DNA from: Volvox africanus
Taxonomy: Eukaryota > Chlorophyta > Chlorophyceae > Chlamydomonadales > Volvocaceae
Assembly: GCA_030268105.1 (NCBI GenBank)
Contig: BSDZ01000079.1
Span: 2,423,501 to 2,487,500 of the forward strand
Reading direction: 5' to 3'
DNA: 64,000 nucleotides
The position numbers and the translations under genes are program-made. The notes beneath the pieces were generated by a model, which ran no database searches, was not told where the DNA came from, and saw nothing but the letters and a program-made list of their open reading frames with translations. Position 1 is the first letter of the stretch. Every line of letters begins with the position of its first letter. This document shows, piece by piece, positions 11,768 to 24,100 of this stretch.

Positions 11768-14700
11768 ATGGACATTGCCGACATCCTCTTCAGGGCAGTA
11801 CAACGTGGGAGAGAGCGCCACTCGCCACCTGTCGTGAGTTTCTGTTGCACGAGTGCTAGATCGTTAGCTTTGCATCCTCTCTTGAGCCGGCTTCCGTACT
11901 TCCCATTCCGGAGGTTCCTACCTACTATGAGGGGATGCCGCTGTCAAGCAAGGCGAGCATACTGCCACGACTATAAACGCGAAATTGAAACTGACGAAGC
12001 ACCTATTCGCATATGTATGCAAGTTCTTTCGTGCATGTACATGCCCCAAGCACTCCTGTGATGTTGTTAATGGCCTCAAACTTTAAAACATGAGTGCTCC
12101 CTACTTATGGTTCCCATGAAGCACATTGCCCTGGATCTCACAAGCGCCCGGCCTATTACATACATACATACATACGTACATACATACATACATAGGACTT
12201 ACAGCGCATCCGTACGGCGGGGGTGTCGCCATGGACGCAGACGCAACTTTATCCCAATTCTTGAGTATCTTGTTTTCATTCTGTATGTATCCACGCTGGG
12301 ACTGTTAAGCCTAGCCTCGACCTCGCCTTGCCTCGCCATGCCTTACCATCCCATGTCGCACTGCAAGCGAGTAACACGACTTGTCAGGGCTAGCCTTGTC
12401 ACGGCTTGTCTTGTCACAGCTTAAGCGACTCGCTGTTGCATGGACGGGTTATACCCACTGCATTCAACGAAACGCCAAACATCAGTACAAAAAGGTCATT
12501 TGTATCCCCTTGAGCGTGCGGTGCTGAATTGACCCATTACCAGCTTCCATCGCGGTTTCTTTGTCCAGGTGAACAAAGCGCTTTTCCGATGGCCAGCCCC
12601 TCCTCCAGCTCCACCAGGTAGGCGGGTTGGCAACTATGAAAGACTCACCGCCAGCGAGTCAAAATGGTTAACCGAGACCCAAGGGACGGTGAAAGAGGCT
12701 TACCACAGCTTGGTGGGTCGGAGGGGGGAAAGGAGGCATGCTATGGGATGAAACTTGTGAATGCGATGGTTTTTTAATGGCAGTCGTGCCGGACTTTTAC
12801 AACATCGCGAGCGACTGAAGGGCGACCGTGTAACATCGTGTATATTCTCCTGCGATGCCCAGTATCAGATTTCAAAGAGGGTATCGCAGCTACCTGGAAG
12901 GACTTCGTATAGGGCCAAGCGACTGCAGGAGCGGTGCGCCTCCTCTTCCTCTTCCCCTTCCTCTTCCTCTTCCCCTTCCACCTTTTCAGCAGTGATGTTT
13001 GTCGCCACAACCGTCGCTCCCTGTACGGTACCATTCAGGGCTTGTCGTGGAGGAGCTCGAGTATTATGTTGAGGAAGGACAACAGGGCTGGGTGCCGTTG
13101 CGGATAGTACGGCCTTTGGACGAGCACGATAAGCTGGTGAATACGGGGCCAGATCCAACAGCGGATGAGTCGCCAGCAGAGCCGTCCCCGACCGCGGCGC
13201 CTGATCAGGAGCCCCCCTCGGCGCCCTTACCAGCTGCGCAGGCTGCAGACGTCTTGGAGGCGGTGACAGATGGTGACCAGGCTCCAGGGCTGCTTTCCAC
13301 ATTCCCCGTACGGCGCCCTGTCGTTGTGTTTATGCACGCGACGGGTGGGTATGGTTGCTCTGCGGAGAACGGGTTGGTCGGGGGGCCTGGAGGGGGCTGG
13401 AGGGGCCTGGAGGGGGCTGGAGGGGCCTGGAGGGGGTTGAAGGAAGTTGGAGGGAGCTGGAGGGGGCTGGAGGGGCCTGGAGGGGGTTGAAGGAAGTTGG
13501 AGGGGGCTGGAGGGGCCTGGAGGGGGCTGGAGGGGGTTGAAGTAAGTTGGAAGGGGCTGGAGGGGGTTGAAGCAAGTTGGAGGGGGCTGGAGGGGCCAAG
13601 CTTCGATGGCAAACCCACTTGGGGTGGGGGTTGCGTGTCTTGGAAGAATGGCGTGAGCATGCCTTCGGAGCCTCCGGAAAGTGAGGTATTTTTGACAGAA
13701 GGTTCGATATTGCTATTGCTCATCTGCTTGCTTATTCAGCCGTTCTCAGTATTGCCGCTGATGCCGTTGCCTGCCGTCTGCACGTCTGTCCTATTCGAAT
13801 ATTCCTCTTGCCCCCATCAAGGTGAGAATATGGACGTGGTGAGGTATAAACAGGAGCTCTATGCACGGACGGGCTACTTTACCGCCGCCATTGATGCAAG
13901 GTACCACGGCCAGCGTGCTGCCATACCGTACGAAGTTGGCCTCGCACTAAATGTTGCGGCCCCCAAGGTCGTGTCGCCGGAGACGGTGGCGGCCAAAGGC
14001 AAAGACGTGACGGCGGCATCGCTGGTTGCGACCGTCAAGGGGTTGAGTCCCAAGGCGCTGGCGGCGCTGGAGCGTGCCGATGCAGCCGCGGGACTGACGG
14101 CCGCTTCGTCAGCGGCGGCAGCGGCCGCAGCTACGCCGCTGACAACCGAGCCCAACGTCACAGCGATGCTGTCCTCGCCGACGATGAGCCGTACAGGGGC
14201 AAAGATGTCGGCACCGGTGGGCTCTCGTACCGCCGCAGCGGAGGCTCGCGAGGAGGCAGAAGCTCGTGAACGCGTTTTAGCGCATGAGCGGTACGTGCAG
14301 GCTTGGCTGGGGGTCATGAAAGAGTTCCGAGAGCGACGCAGTGCGGAGGCTACAACGGCTGTATTGGCCACGGCGCCGCCGCCGCCGCCACCTGCGCCAG
14401 CTGCAGCAGCAGCATCCTCCAGCGATGGGGCGCCGGGGGGGACCTTGGCGGCGGCGGCGGCAGCGGCGCCACCGCGTTGGGCGCTGACGCACGCGCACCG
14501 CGGGGCGGCAGTGGCGCGGAGTGACAAGGTGACTGCGCGCAATGTCTACGAGCTGTCGCTGGCGGCCGCGTGGCGTGACTCTGGGGAGCGCCCCCTGTTC
14601 CTGGACACGGTGTGGGACCTCGTGCTGCTGCTGGATGTGCTGGCGCTGCGGCCCGAAGTGGATATGGCCCGAGTGGGTGTGACAGGTAGGCTCTACAGTG

Positions 14701-17308
14701 GGTAAAGAGGCCACTGTACGGATGCACTGTACGGATACCTCGGGGGTTCTGGAATAGGTCGATCGGTAAATTGGTGCGGGAGTGAAGAGAGTCATAACTT
14801 CCCTACTTCTCATTATCTTGTATAAGCACCCGCGGCGGCAATACCCAACATCCATGGTTAGCGTTGCCGCCATGATGATGACTTTCTCTGATGTCGGCCG
14901 CAGGCTTCAGCATGGGTGGCACAATTACGTGGCTGCTCGCGGTGATCGACCCACGGGTCGCAGTAGCGGCGCCCGTGTCGGGCGTGCAGGGCTTTGGCTG
15001 GGCGTTAGATTATGAGAAGTACCACGCACGGGTGGGACGTTACCCGCTTGTTTTCGAGATTGCCGCAAGCGACCTGCGAGGCTCCAAGACGGCGGAGGTA
15101 GGGAGTATGTGCCGTACTGCATTGCGCCATGCGCCGTTAGATGGTGTACTCAGTGCATGCCCATCATCGGATGCCTACGACAAAAAGCAGGAGCACCAGA
15201 CATGTTCAAAAGGTTGCTGAAATAACAACGGATAAAGATAACGCTAACCGCCACAACATTTCAGAACAAAGCATACACCGATAGCGCTCCCGGGGGGCTG
15301 TTACCCCTTGCGCTGTCTCTCTCAGCCCATGCACGTCATTGAGCCGTCAGCTGTATTTTTTATATCATATATCGTATTGTCGTGGCAATTCATCGCAGCC
15401 GGTGTGTTGACGATTGGACCCATTGTCAGCTCCTCCTTCTCCCTTTTCCTTTTTTCCTTTTTTCCTTTTACCCCGCAGATAGACGCCGAGGTTGTGAGGG
15501 GCGTTTGGAACAAGCTGCTGCCTGGTAGGTGTACCCATACCCCTCATACCTCTCGTGGCCAGACGCGCGGAGAGGCTGCTCGTGGGGCTCATCAAAGAAG
15601 GAATTGCCTGGGGGGGGGCTATGCTGAATATGTGCGTTGCGTTGCTCAGCAGGGGACAACAACAACAGGGGATGGGAGGCTGCCGGTGTGTGTGTATGCG
15701 TGTGTGTATGCGTATGTATGCATGTGTGTATGTATGTATGTATGTGTGCTTAGGTGTTACACTGTGGCTGGGCGACTTGCCCTGAAAGGACAAGCACCGG
15801 GGGCCCTGACCACCGGGCCGTACCACAGCGCAAAAAGGGGGAGGAACACACGGCTTAGTCAGTTGTGTGTGTGTGTGTAGTTCGTTCCACCTGGATGACA
15901 GATTCAGAACCCGGTACCGCCCCGACCGTTGTACCCCCACTCCCCGGAGTACTAGCGCCCTTGGGGGTGACGCGGTTGAACCTACGGGTGCGGTATCCGG
16001 AGAGATGGGAAAATGAAGGAAGCCCGGACGGAACACGCGTTGTAATGTCGATCAATGTAGGTGTGGGTTTCCGACTACTGCGTCCATAGCGCGTCCGTCC
16101 GTCGGTCCGTCCATAGCGCCACAAATACCATTGACAGACATCTGAAGTCTGAAGACAGGACTCGTAGCGATACAGGAGGTGCTCCACGTAGCCATGCGGC
16201 CCCGTCTCTGTTTGTGCGTGTGTGCCTATATGTGGTGGGAGCACACGATCCCCTGGCTGCGGAGGAAAAAAGCATGGAACCGCGATTGTCCCTCTGAGGG
16301 GTCCTTGCCGTGGCCGCAGGCGTACTGTCCACCTACGATGCACACCTGTCCCTCCCCACCCTCTCGCCACGGCCACTGCTGCTGGCAACGGGGGAGCTGG
16401 ATCAATCCTGTCCGCTACCTGGAGTACAGAAGGCGGCGGACAGCACCCGAGCCGTTTACCTGGCGTGGGCTCAGGAGCAGCGGCGTGGGCAGCTGGAGGC
16501 GGAGGCGGAGGCGGCGGCCCAGGCGGCGGCGGAGGCCGTCAAGGCGGAGGCGGCGGAGGCGGCCGCTGCTGCATTGGCGGAGCAGGCGGGCAGTGCTGGC
16601 CACCTGGGGTCTGGATCACTGGGATTGGAAAGCTCGAAAGGGGGTGCACCGCAGGACGGTCAGGGCCGAAGTCCGCGGCAACATGGGAATCCGGATCTGC
16701 GGGATGTTGCCCCGGGCGATGTGGGTCACGTCAAGAACCATGGGACGGAAGCGGGAGACGCTTCTAGGGCGAGGACGGCATCCGGGGCAGGCGGGTTCCT
16801 ATACCATACCCGCTCCTACCCGGCGAATGCGGCAGCAACCAGTCGAACGGCTACTGCCGACGGTTATGGGAGTAGTGCGGCTGCTGTTTGGGGTGCTGTG
16901 GCTACGGCTGCTGTCAGTGATTCTGGGGAGCTGGAGCCGTTGCTGGCAGACGCAACGGAGGTTGGAATATCAGCGGCAACCGCTGTGGCAAGCGCCGTAG
17001 TAGAAGAGGATGCGTTCGTGGCGGCGGCGGAGGCAGCTGCTGCGGCGGCGGCGGCCGCGGCGGCGGCGGCTGCAGCAGCCGCAGCTGCGCGGGCTGCAGC
17101 CCTGGCAGCAGCGGCGGAACAGCAGCGGCGCGAGCAGTTGGCCATCGAGGGCTTTCTGGGGTCACGATTCCGGTATGTCATGGAGAAGGGAGTGGGGCAC
17201 AAGGAGACGGACTCTATGCGGAGGGCGGTCGAGCAGTGGATGCATCAGCACCTAAAGGGGCCATGGATGCGGGAGCGCCTGGCGGCCCGGTTCACCGGCC
17301 GGGAGTGA
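11768..17308 (+). CDS. Alpha/beta hydrolase superfamily protein (plant At5g25770-like), 837 aa
   Basis: Serine hydrolase of unknown substrate. Exons 11768-11833, 12569-12617, 13039-13344, 13822-14685, 14904-15097, 15479-15524 and 16320-17308 join in phase and total 2514 nt. Core landmarks in order: RRPVVVFMHATG (oxyanion strand), GYFTAAIDARYHGQRA, FLDTVWDLVLLLDVL, the nucleophile elbow GFSMGG (exon 5), VSGVQGFGWALDYEKYHARV, SPRPLLLATGELDQSCPL (acid Asp) and GVGHKETD (catalytic His). These match a plant alpha/beta-hydrolase group that I recall from Arabidopsis At5g25770. Two large Ala-rich insertions are algal additions: one about 240 residues after the RYHGQ motif, and one about 220 residues between the acid and the His. 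The first intron holds a TACA microsatellite, the third a G-rich minisatellite, and the sixth (15525-16319) a retroelement remnant. No targeting peptide is obvious. Confidence 0.85.
12156..12194. repeat. TACA tetranucleotide microsatellite in hydrolase intron 1
   Basis: About nine TACA units with one G interruption. The same unit forms the tails of retroelement fragments at 61.5-63.5 kb, so this may mark an old insertion site. Confidence 0.85.
12935..12985. repeat. Polypyrimidine CTTCC tract before hydrolase exon 3
   Basis: An almost pure CT tract on the plus strand, built of CTCTTCC-type units. It lies upstream of the acceptor at 13037-13038 and may act as an extended polypyrimidine tract. 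Confidence 0.7.
13380..13600. repeat. G-rich minisatellite in hydrolase intron 3
   Basis: About 220 bp made of diverged units of GGAGGGGGCTGGAGGGGCCT and GGAGGGGGTTGAAGGAAGTT, tandemly arranged. It lies inside the intron bounded by the donor at 13345 and the acceptor ending at 13821. The plus strand carries many GGGG runs, so G-quadruplex formation in the pre-mRNA is plausible. Confidence 0.9.
15690..15870 (-). mobile_element. Retroelement 3'-end remnant with GTAT-type microsatellite tail
   Basis: In hydrolase intron 6. On the minus strand it reads as a 3' end ending in TGTAACACC followed by an imperfect ACAT-type microsatellite. From about 15757 to 15865 it is clearly similar to the 3' end of the repeat units ending at 62670 and 63436. 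It is diverged and strongly 5'-truncated. The flanking GT-rich repeat at about 15863-15880 may be a separate microsatellite. Confidence 0.7.
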
Positions 17309-17488
17309 CAGCATGACGACGCGTACGCCTCTTTCCGCGGCTGGATGTGCTCAGACTGACGTTATCTGTTACATGTTTTCAGTTGTTGGGCCTTCGTTGA
17401 GAAGTTGCTGACATTGGTTACTGGTTATGGATAGTCAGGCCTTCACTGACAGGCCATCACTGACGCGAAAGATGTTTCGCTCGGCATT

Positions 17489-17493
17489 TGTAA
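17489..17493 (+). terminator. Candidate TGTAA polyadenylation signal of the hydrolase gene
   Basis: TGTAA lies 181 bp after the hydrolase stop on the sense strand. Confidence 0.5.
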
Positions 17494-20400
17494 TGCTGAA
17501 TATCGTGTGAGCGCTGTAGTTTTTGCTTAGTTTGTGGTCGGGATTGTATCGCCCTGAAGCTTTTGGTAATGTTGTCTTATATGGTAAACTCTGAAGCTAA
17601 TGGATGTTCAGCTCATCTCGTCCTGCAGTAGGCAGGGTGCGGCGGACAGAGGTCTCTGGGGTTGTGCACGAGAGCGCACCCATGGCTGCTCGCCATGGCT
17701 ATTCGTTCACGGGGCCACGGGGGCAACGGAAGCACTTGCAAGGGACGGGGAGCTGTTCCTCCGTCTTGGAGGCATGTTGCCATTAGTTGGTGTGTTGGCT
17801 CGTTGCTGAAAGGCTACTGCGCATTCGCATAGGCGACTTGGCAACCTGGGCTACGATGCTGCTGAGAGATTGGGGTGGGCAAATGCCACGGGAGAGATGT
17901 GCGGCCCTGAGGATGTCATAGTGCAGACGGCTCTACCTACAGACATGACGTTGTGACGTGGTGATGACATTTACAGAACCTGAATCCCGGCAAATATGCA
18001 GACATGGAGCTCCTTCAGTCACCTAACAGGACAATCATTTCATGGGCACTGGCCTCTTCCATGTCGACTACTTGCTGCTAGCACCTGGCAGCTGTGGAAG
18101 ACGTGACGATTGCTCTTCTCGGAGGTTTGTGACTCGGGCAGCTAATGTGTCGAAAATAGCGGCGATCGAACCACGTGGAAACCTGGAGAGCGGCATTGCC
18201 GCCTTAGGTAGCACGTGCTTCACTCGTTAATTTGTAATCGTGTTTTTTGATAAGGCCCACACCTGGAGCCAAGCCGCAAACTGCGATTCAGCCTGGCAAA
18301 GTGAAAATGACAACCCTACAAATAAGGCAAGTGTTTCGCTCAGACCGTATCCAGCCGCCGTATCTGTGTCATCTTAGCCATTGGTAACAAAGAGCACCTA
18401 ACCAACATCTGGCACATGATCATCATTCGTACGGGAACTCGTCTTCCGCCTGCCGTGCCCTGCCCACAGCAGGACGGGGACATTTTTGTTTGAAAATAGT
18501 TCTTCCCATCCAAGTCGTAACTACAGAAAAATATCACATTGACGTGCCCGAGTTCGAGCATCGGCACGGTCATATTTAATCCTGCTTAATGAGATGACAG
18601 CCACAGCGCATGCCGCCGCTTCCGTTTATCCGACTAGGACTGTCCAACCCAACGCTGGGCTGCTCGCTCTGAACTTGGCCCCCTATGTCTTACCACAACA
18701 GGTCAAACATTATGTGACGCGATGCCTGGGCCGGTCGGCATGCAGACTACCTATGGCAAGGCCAGCAGAGTGTCATGTCGGATTGTATTCTGGGTCAGCG
18801 CAGTGACGGCCCACTTCCATTTATGGGGGCGGGTTACATCCGTGGAAAACACATGGTACATTAGCAAGTCCACCAACAAGCAGCAACACGCGCGGCGCAC
18901 ATTCACCGCATGATGTAAGAGCACCTGCACGCTGACACGAGGCACCATATAACGATAATCGTGCATATTGAAGCTAAAAGGGTGGAAGCCACGAGAAGCT
19001 TAATGACATCTGGAAATGCGCCTGCAATTTCACACGGACTGCGGCGCTGCATATCTTCATTCAGGGCTCGGCACCAGGTCCTAAGGACCGAAGGTGAGCC
19101 TATCCGTCGTCAAGGGGCTGGCCCTGAGCTCAGCTAGCATCGGCTAGTGAAAACCCCTATTTGTTTCCCGAACAACCGCAATGTGAAATGCTGGAATAAT
19201 ATGCATTATCCCGCACACACTCCAGTTGCTCCAAACCCTAGCCGTGGTTGGTGCTCTGTGCACGGAGCTGCTCCGCACGTGCCTCTCGAAGTATATATAT
19301 CCCAAGCGTGACAATTGGTCAAATTAAGTCAATCCGACAACAAAAGATTATACAAGCCTCGTGATGTACGAGGGCAACCGATGAAAATTGCTGGCCGCAC
19401 CATTGTGCGTTATTGTTCCAGCCCTGACCCGTAATCCTAAACACTTAATGTATATGTATGCACTGCACCTATCATGAATATCTATATCTCGGATGCCCGT
19501 CATCCCAGGTAGTATAACCCGGGCCATTAGCATTATGATACAACAGTGAGCTGTGAAGCTAATGAAAGGGACCACGCAGTGTCCGCGCATCTCGGCGACA
19601 TCTCGGATATATATATGCGACCAGGATAGAAACACTCGTAACAGGCATACATTAACGTACGACCTAGGCTGCAATGGCGATAAAGAACACACAAGCCAGT
19701 ATAGCAGGCAACAATGTCCTTAGATTGAAAATGTCTCTTGAGTAGACAACTGTTCTCCCTTCCGGGCGGAGGAATCGGGGAAAACGCACTGAGAGCACGT
19801 AGAGCGCACGGACAGAAGATACTGATGCAAGGTGCGCTTGAGCTCAATTACGAACTCCCTAAACTGCTGCTGCAAAGGGGCTGATCCTCATCATGAATGC
19901 ATCAGCAGTACTTCCCACAAGGTGCATTCGTTCGTTGCAGTTGTTCCTTATACCATTTCCACACCACGTCAACTCCACAAGCATACATGGGTCACCAAAC
20001 ACCCATCACATCGCATCGCATCTCGCTCGCATGGGGCAAACGGGCTCAAGAGAATAATAAGTGACAACGCATGGCGCCCTTAACCTTTCGCAGCACCTTT
20101 TCACCAGTCAACGTTTTTCTCACCAACGCTAAGTTTTGACCATGACCTATTCATGATGAGGGCCCAGCGGGAGGGTGGCCCCGCAGAGTTGGCAAAAACC
20201 ACTAAATTTGTCGTGTACGTATTCATAAGGGCGAGGAAACCCATCAATTGGGGTCACCAACCCCCATCACCACACTCAGTGCTCATTCACAGAGACGGGC
20301 ATTCTTCCACCCCCCACCCATGGTAGCCAGAATATCTGTCCATCATTTTTATATGCATGCACTCGCCAAACCCGACACATGTCCCCAATTGTTGGGGGAA

Positions 20401-21123
20401 TACAATAAGACGCAGCTGTATGGTAGTAGGGGCCGTAATCCCACCTTGGGTGTAAAGGTAAAAATTAAATGTATACAGATGAGCGGAGTAGCGCTTGCTC
20501 ACGAGCGCAAGTGCTATTAGGAAAAAAACATTGCCGCGGGTGCAAAAGCCTCTGTCTTCCACAAACTTGGCGGAGGAAAAGTCCTTCCTGTCTGTTTATT
20601 AGTTCAGTATGCAACAGTTGAATAATTGCTAAGCATATGAAGAGTTGAAAACGCGATACCGCGGCTGTCAAAAAAAGTGTAAATTTTGAATTATAGCTGG
20701 CAAAACACAACATTCATCATGCAAAATACCAAACACATTTCGGCCAAAATTTGTCAACTGGGGCTTACCGCGTTGCGACAATTTTGGATGCTTTTGGGCC
20801 AGGTACACCCGGCCCTTGGCGTACGCACATTACTGGGTACAGCACTCCTCTATCGTTAAGTTCATAGCTAACAGACACTGTTGTGTATTATTAATTAGAA
20901 TGCCTCATACCAACTGAACTTTTCATCTCCAGCGGCGTGGAGGAGTCAAGAAAGAAGACAATGACATCCGGATGTGCTAATACAAGCTGTTTGGGTGCAA
21001 ATTTCAGCTCTGTGCACCAAAGTTATGTTTGGTTTCTTCTCTGTTATTGCAGTGTAATGGTGGCTAGCTAGCGCCCGGCTTCTTAAGGGGCATTGGGCTG
21101 TTGCTTAAGCCCCTGCGCGCTGC
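17494..21123. other. Gene-poor intergenic region
   Basis: About 3.6 kb between convergent genes. Short, unrelated frames only. The right part (19.3-20.9 kb) is comparatively AT-rich. I see no tRNA, repeat array or recognisable domain. Confidence 0.45.
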
Positions 21124-24100
21124 CTATGTTTTGGGAGGACTGAGGAGGTAGGTTTGAAGGATGCCTTTCCCTTTGGCCTGCGTCAATGCATGGCGGAAAG
21201 GCAGCAGCAAGTGCAAAGGAGACATGCGTCAAGGGGAGTCAGCAAACGGCACATGGCAGACTCTAAAAAAACGGGAAGATGAAAGGCAAATGCTTCAAAA
21301 TATCAGAAGCTAATGTAATGGAGCGTTCTCCTTGGAGGTTAGGGACGGAATGGCCGCCTGCTTTTAACTGGCAAGGGCACCTTACAGCTTACCTCCACGC
21401 CGCCTGTGGACTGCCAGGGCTCATCCGGCGTCAGGTCGCGTGTGGCCTGGCTGACGTGTATTGCCCCCGGCATCCCCGTGCTCTCCATGCGGGAGGCGGT
21501 GTTGATGGTGTCCCCGAAGAGACAGAACCGCGGCATGCGGGTGCCCACCACGCCGCTCATGGCTGGACCGCTGTGGATGCCCACCCTCAGTCGCACGGGC
21601 TCGCCTGTATTTGGCAGACGGACGGCGCTGGCGGCGTGGAGGATGGCCTGTAGATTGGCACAAGGTGTAGGGTGCCGAAGAAAGGTTAAAGGGGACTCAG
21701 TGAGTGGCTACACACCAGGTGATAACAATCCTGAACTGAATTGAAAATGTGCAATGTCTCTCGGTCTCAGCCAGAACATTATCGCATGCTGCATAGTGAT
21801 AATTCGCTTGTATCACATTTAGATCACCTGTAGCGTGGTTCGTTCAAGACCCGTTTTTATTTATGTTTTAATTCTGACAGACGCCGCATCTGGCCTGTCT
21901 TGGCTTGCTGTCCTGGCAAGTTGCAACACCACTGTGCCAAGGCCCATCCATGCACCCATCCCCTCACCTTGGCGAACTGCACGGTTCGGTGCGCGTGGTG
22001 TGGATCCACATCATCCGATCGCACCGTCACCGCGCCCGTCTCCTCGTCCACCTTCATAAGGCCCCCTGCCGCCACGTAGCAGTCCCCGATGGTCTCCACC
22101 TTGTACACGCCATGCACGTCCAGCAGCGCATCCAGCCGGGTGTACAGGTCGTTGAGGAAAGCCATCACCACGGCGGGCTGCACTTGGTTGCACATGACGG
22201 TGAACCCCTGCATGCATGTGTACATTGCAGTGACTGGGGTTCCGATTACCGACAAGTGGATGAGTCCGGTCGGGTGCAAAGCAACTCCTTCCTCCGGACA
22301 AATGAGATGCACCTGCCTTGGCAACATCCTATATGGTGACACCAGATGGCGCCCACATCAAACCGCTCTTGATGCATCGTACGTTTTGCTTTCTACTCAT
22401 GTCGTGTTAAAATACACGTCGATTGCATCTTTAAGACTATTTAATCCGTATTTTCGGGTATGTTGTCGAGGTTGTGAAAGCTCCGCAGGAAAGCGATGCT
22501 GAACGCCTACCTATATATTGTATATATTTTAATAAAATAGCATGCAACGAGCCACATACACACACGCAACCGCATGCTGCTTAGTCAGGAAACAAGCTCC
22601 CCACCCCGCAGCCATGCTCCCATTCCAGATTCCCACCTGGATATCACAGAATAGCAGTGTCAGGGCGCTGTGAGAGGTGGCTAGATGCAGAAACGTGTCA
22701 CCCGTGATATGAACGGACCCCCGATCTTGTAGGGTGGGCCTGCCTGGAGCCTCTGCTGGCACGACGCCAGGGACCACCCCATGTATGAGGACCCCTCCCG
22801 TGGATGCCACCCCGTGCATTAACAGGGCCTGCGACTTGGACATCCGAGTAGCTGCAGTGGATTGCACTGGCGTAGTGTAGGGGGAAGCTGCAGCAGTGCC
22901 CGTGTGGGCATCCGTGCCTGTAGGCCTCTTGTCCCTTGCCGGGGAAGCAGCACTTGCAGCAGCCATTAGTGCGATATGCTCGATGACTGCGGGGATGGGT
23001 ATAAAAACTGGTATCGATCGTGCAATGCCGTCAGCGAACAAGAACACAGATTGCGGCACTGCAGCTTACTCGAAATGGCCTGAACCTGAATATGGTACAC
23101 CGTAAGCTGCAGCTTCTTGTCAAGTTGTCCATCGGATACACCACCTGCCCAAGAACCTACCGTGTATGGGGAAGATGTTCTCCAAGAGCGCGTGTTCTGC
23201 CTCTACCACAGTCGCCAACTGCCGCTCAGCCCAAACCCGCGCGGAAACGTCGCTCTGGTGTGAAGACGCCCGACCAGGTTCCGGGCAAAGTGGGGTGCGG
23301 CAGTGGCATGATACGGCAGGTATAAGATCACTGTTGCGCCGAAGTTAAAGTGAGTTCGACACGTACGTAATTGGGAGCGCTCATACACTCCGCAGAGCTC
23401 AGCAAGCGTTACACATGCTGCCAACGCATCTGTAGGGAGGGGTTCAGCTAGAAGTTTTAGATGGGTTTTAGGTATGTGTTCGCGATGCACGTTTAGGATA
23501 ACTCAGGTGTCGCGCAATCGCATGTGGTGTGGCCACATGGTCCCACTTGGTCCCACTTGCATGGTCCCACTTGCAGGGCCTGTCCCATTTTCAGCAACGA
23601 TGGACTTCTATGGCCTCTCGTGTATGTCGCGCAAAATGTGTACGAAGTGCTTCTGCATGAAAGCATGCCCACAAACCTATCGTACCTGCGTCACGACAAT
23701 GAGCTCTTCCCGGGTACGTGGATGCACCAGGCCGCTGACTGTCACCTCATGCCAGCGTTCCACCGTTAATAATGGCACCTCCGCAGAGTCTCGGTCGCCG
23801 GTACTGGAGGCCTCCTCTATTTCACTCAGTTGCGTCGGGTTTCGGTCCAGCTGCCGCCACGGCGAACCCGCACCCGCAGCCTTCTTCGGCACTGGCACCT
23901 GCGCTCGCAGAGGCTCTTCCCAGGGCTGTTTCTGCTGTAGCATCTGTACTGGAGGTATATTTGTTTGTCGCCATTCCTGCTGCTGATCTTGTGACTGCTT
24001 TACTAGGGTTGGCGTAAGCGCTGTTGCCAGTGACCAAGCTGTTTCATTCGCAAGGTCGGCATTGCCAGGGGTGCCTGGGCTGGCTGCTGGGCCCTCATAA

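Noticed and set aside
13205..13723. Long Pro/Ser-rich minus-strand frames across the minisatellite
   Set aside because: They are the reverse reading of the G-rich intronic repeat, inside a plus-strand gene with well-fitting splice sites.
13874..14542. 222-codon Ala/Arg-rich minus-strand frame
   Set aside because: Antisense shadow of hydrolase exon 4, whose phase and catalytic motifs are secure.
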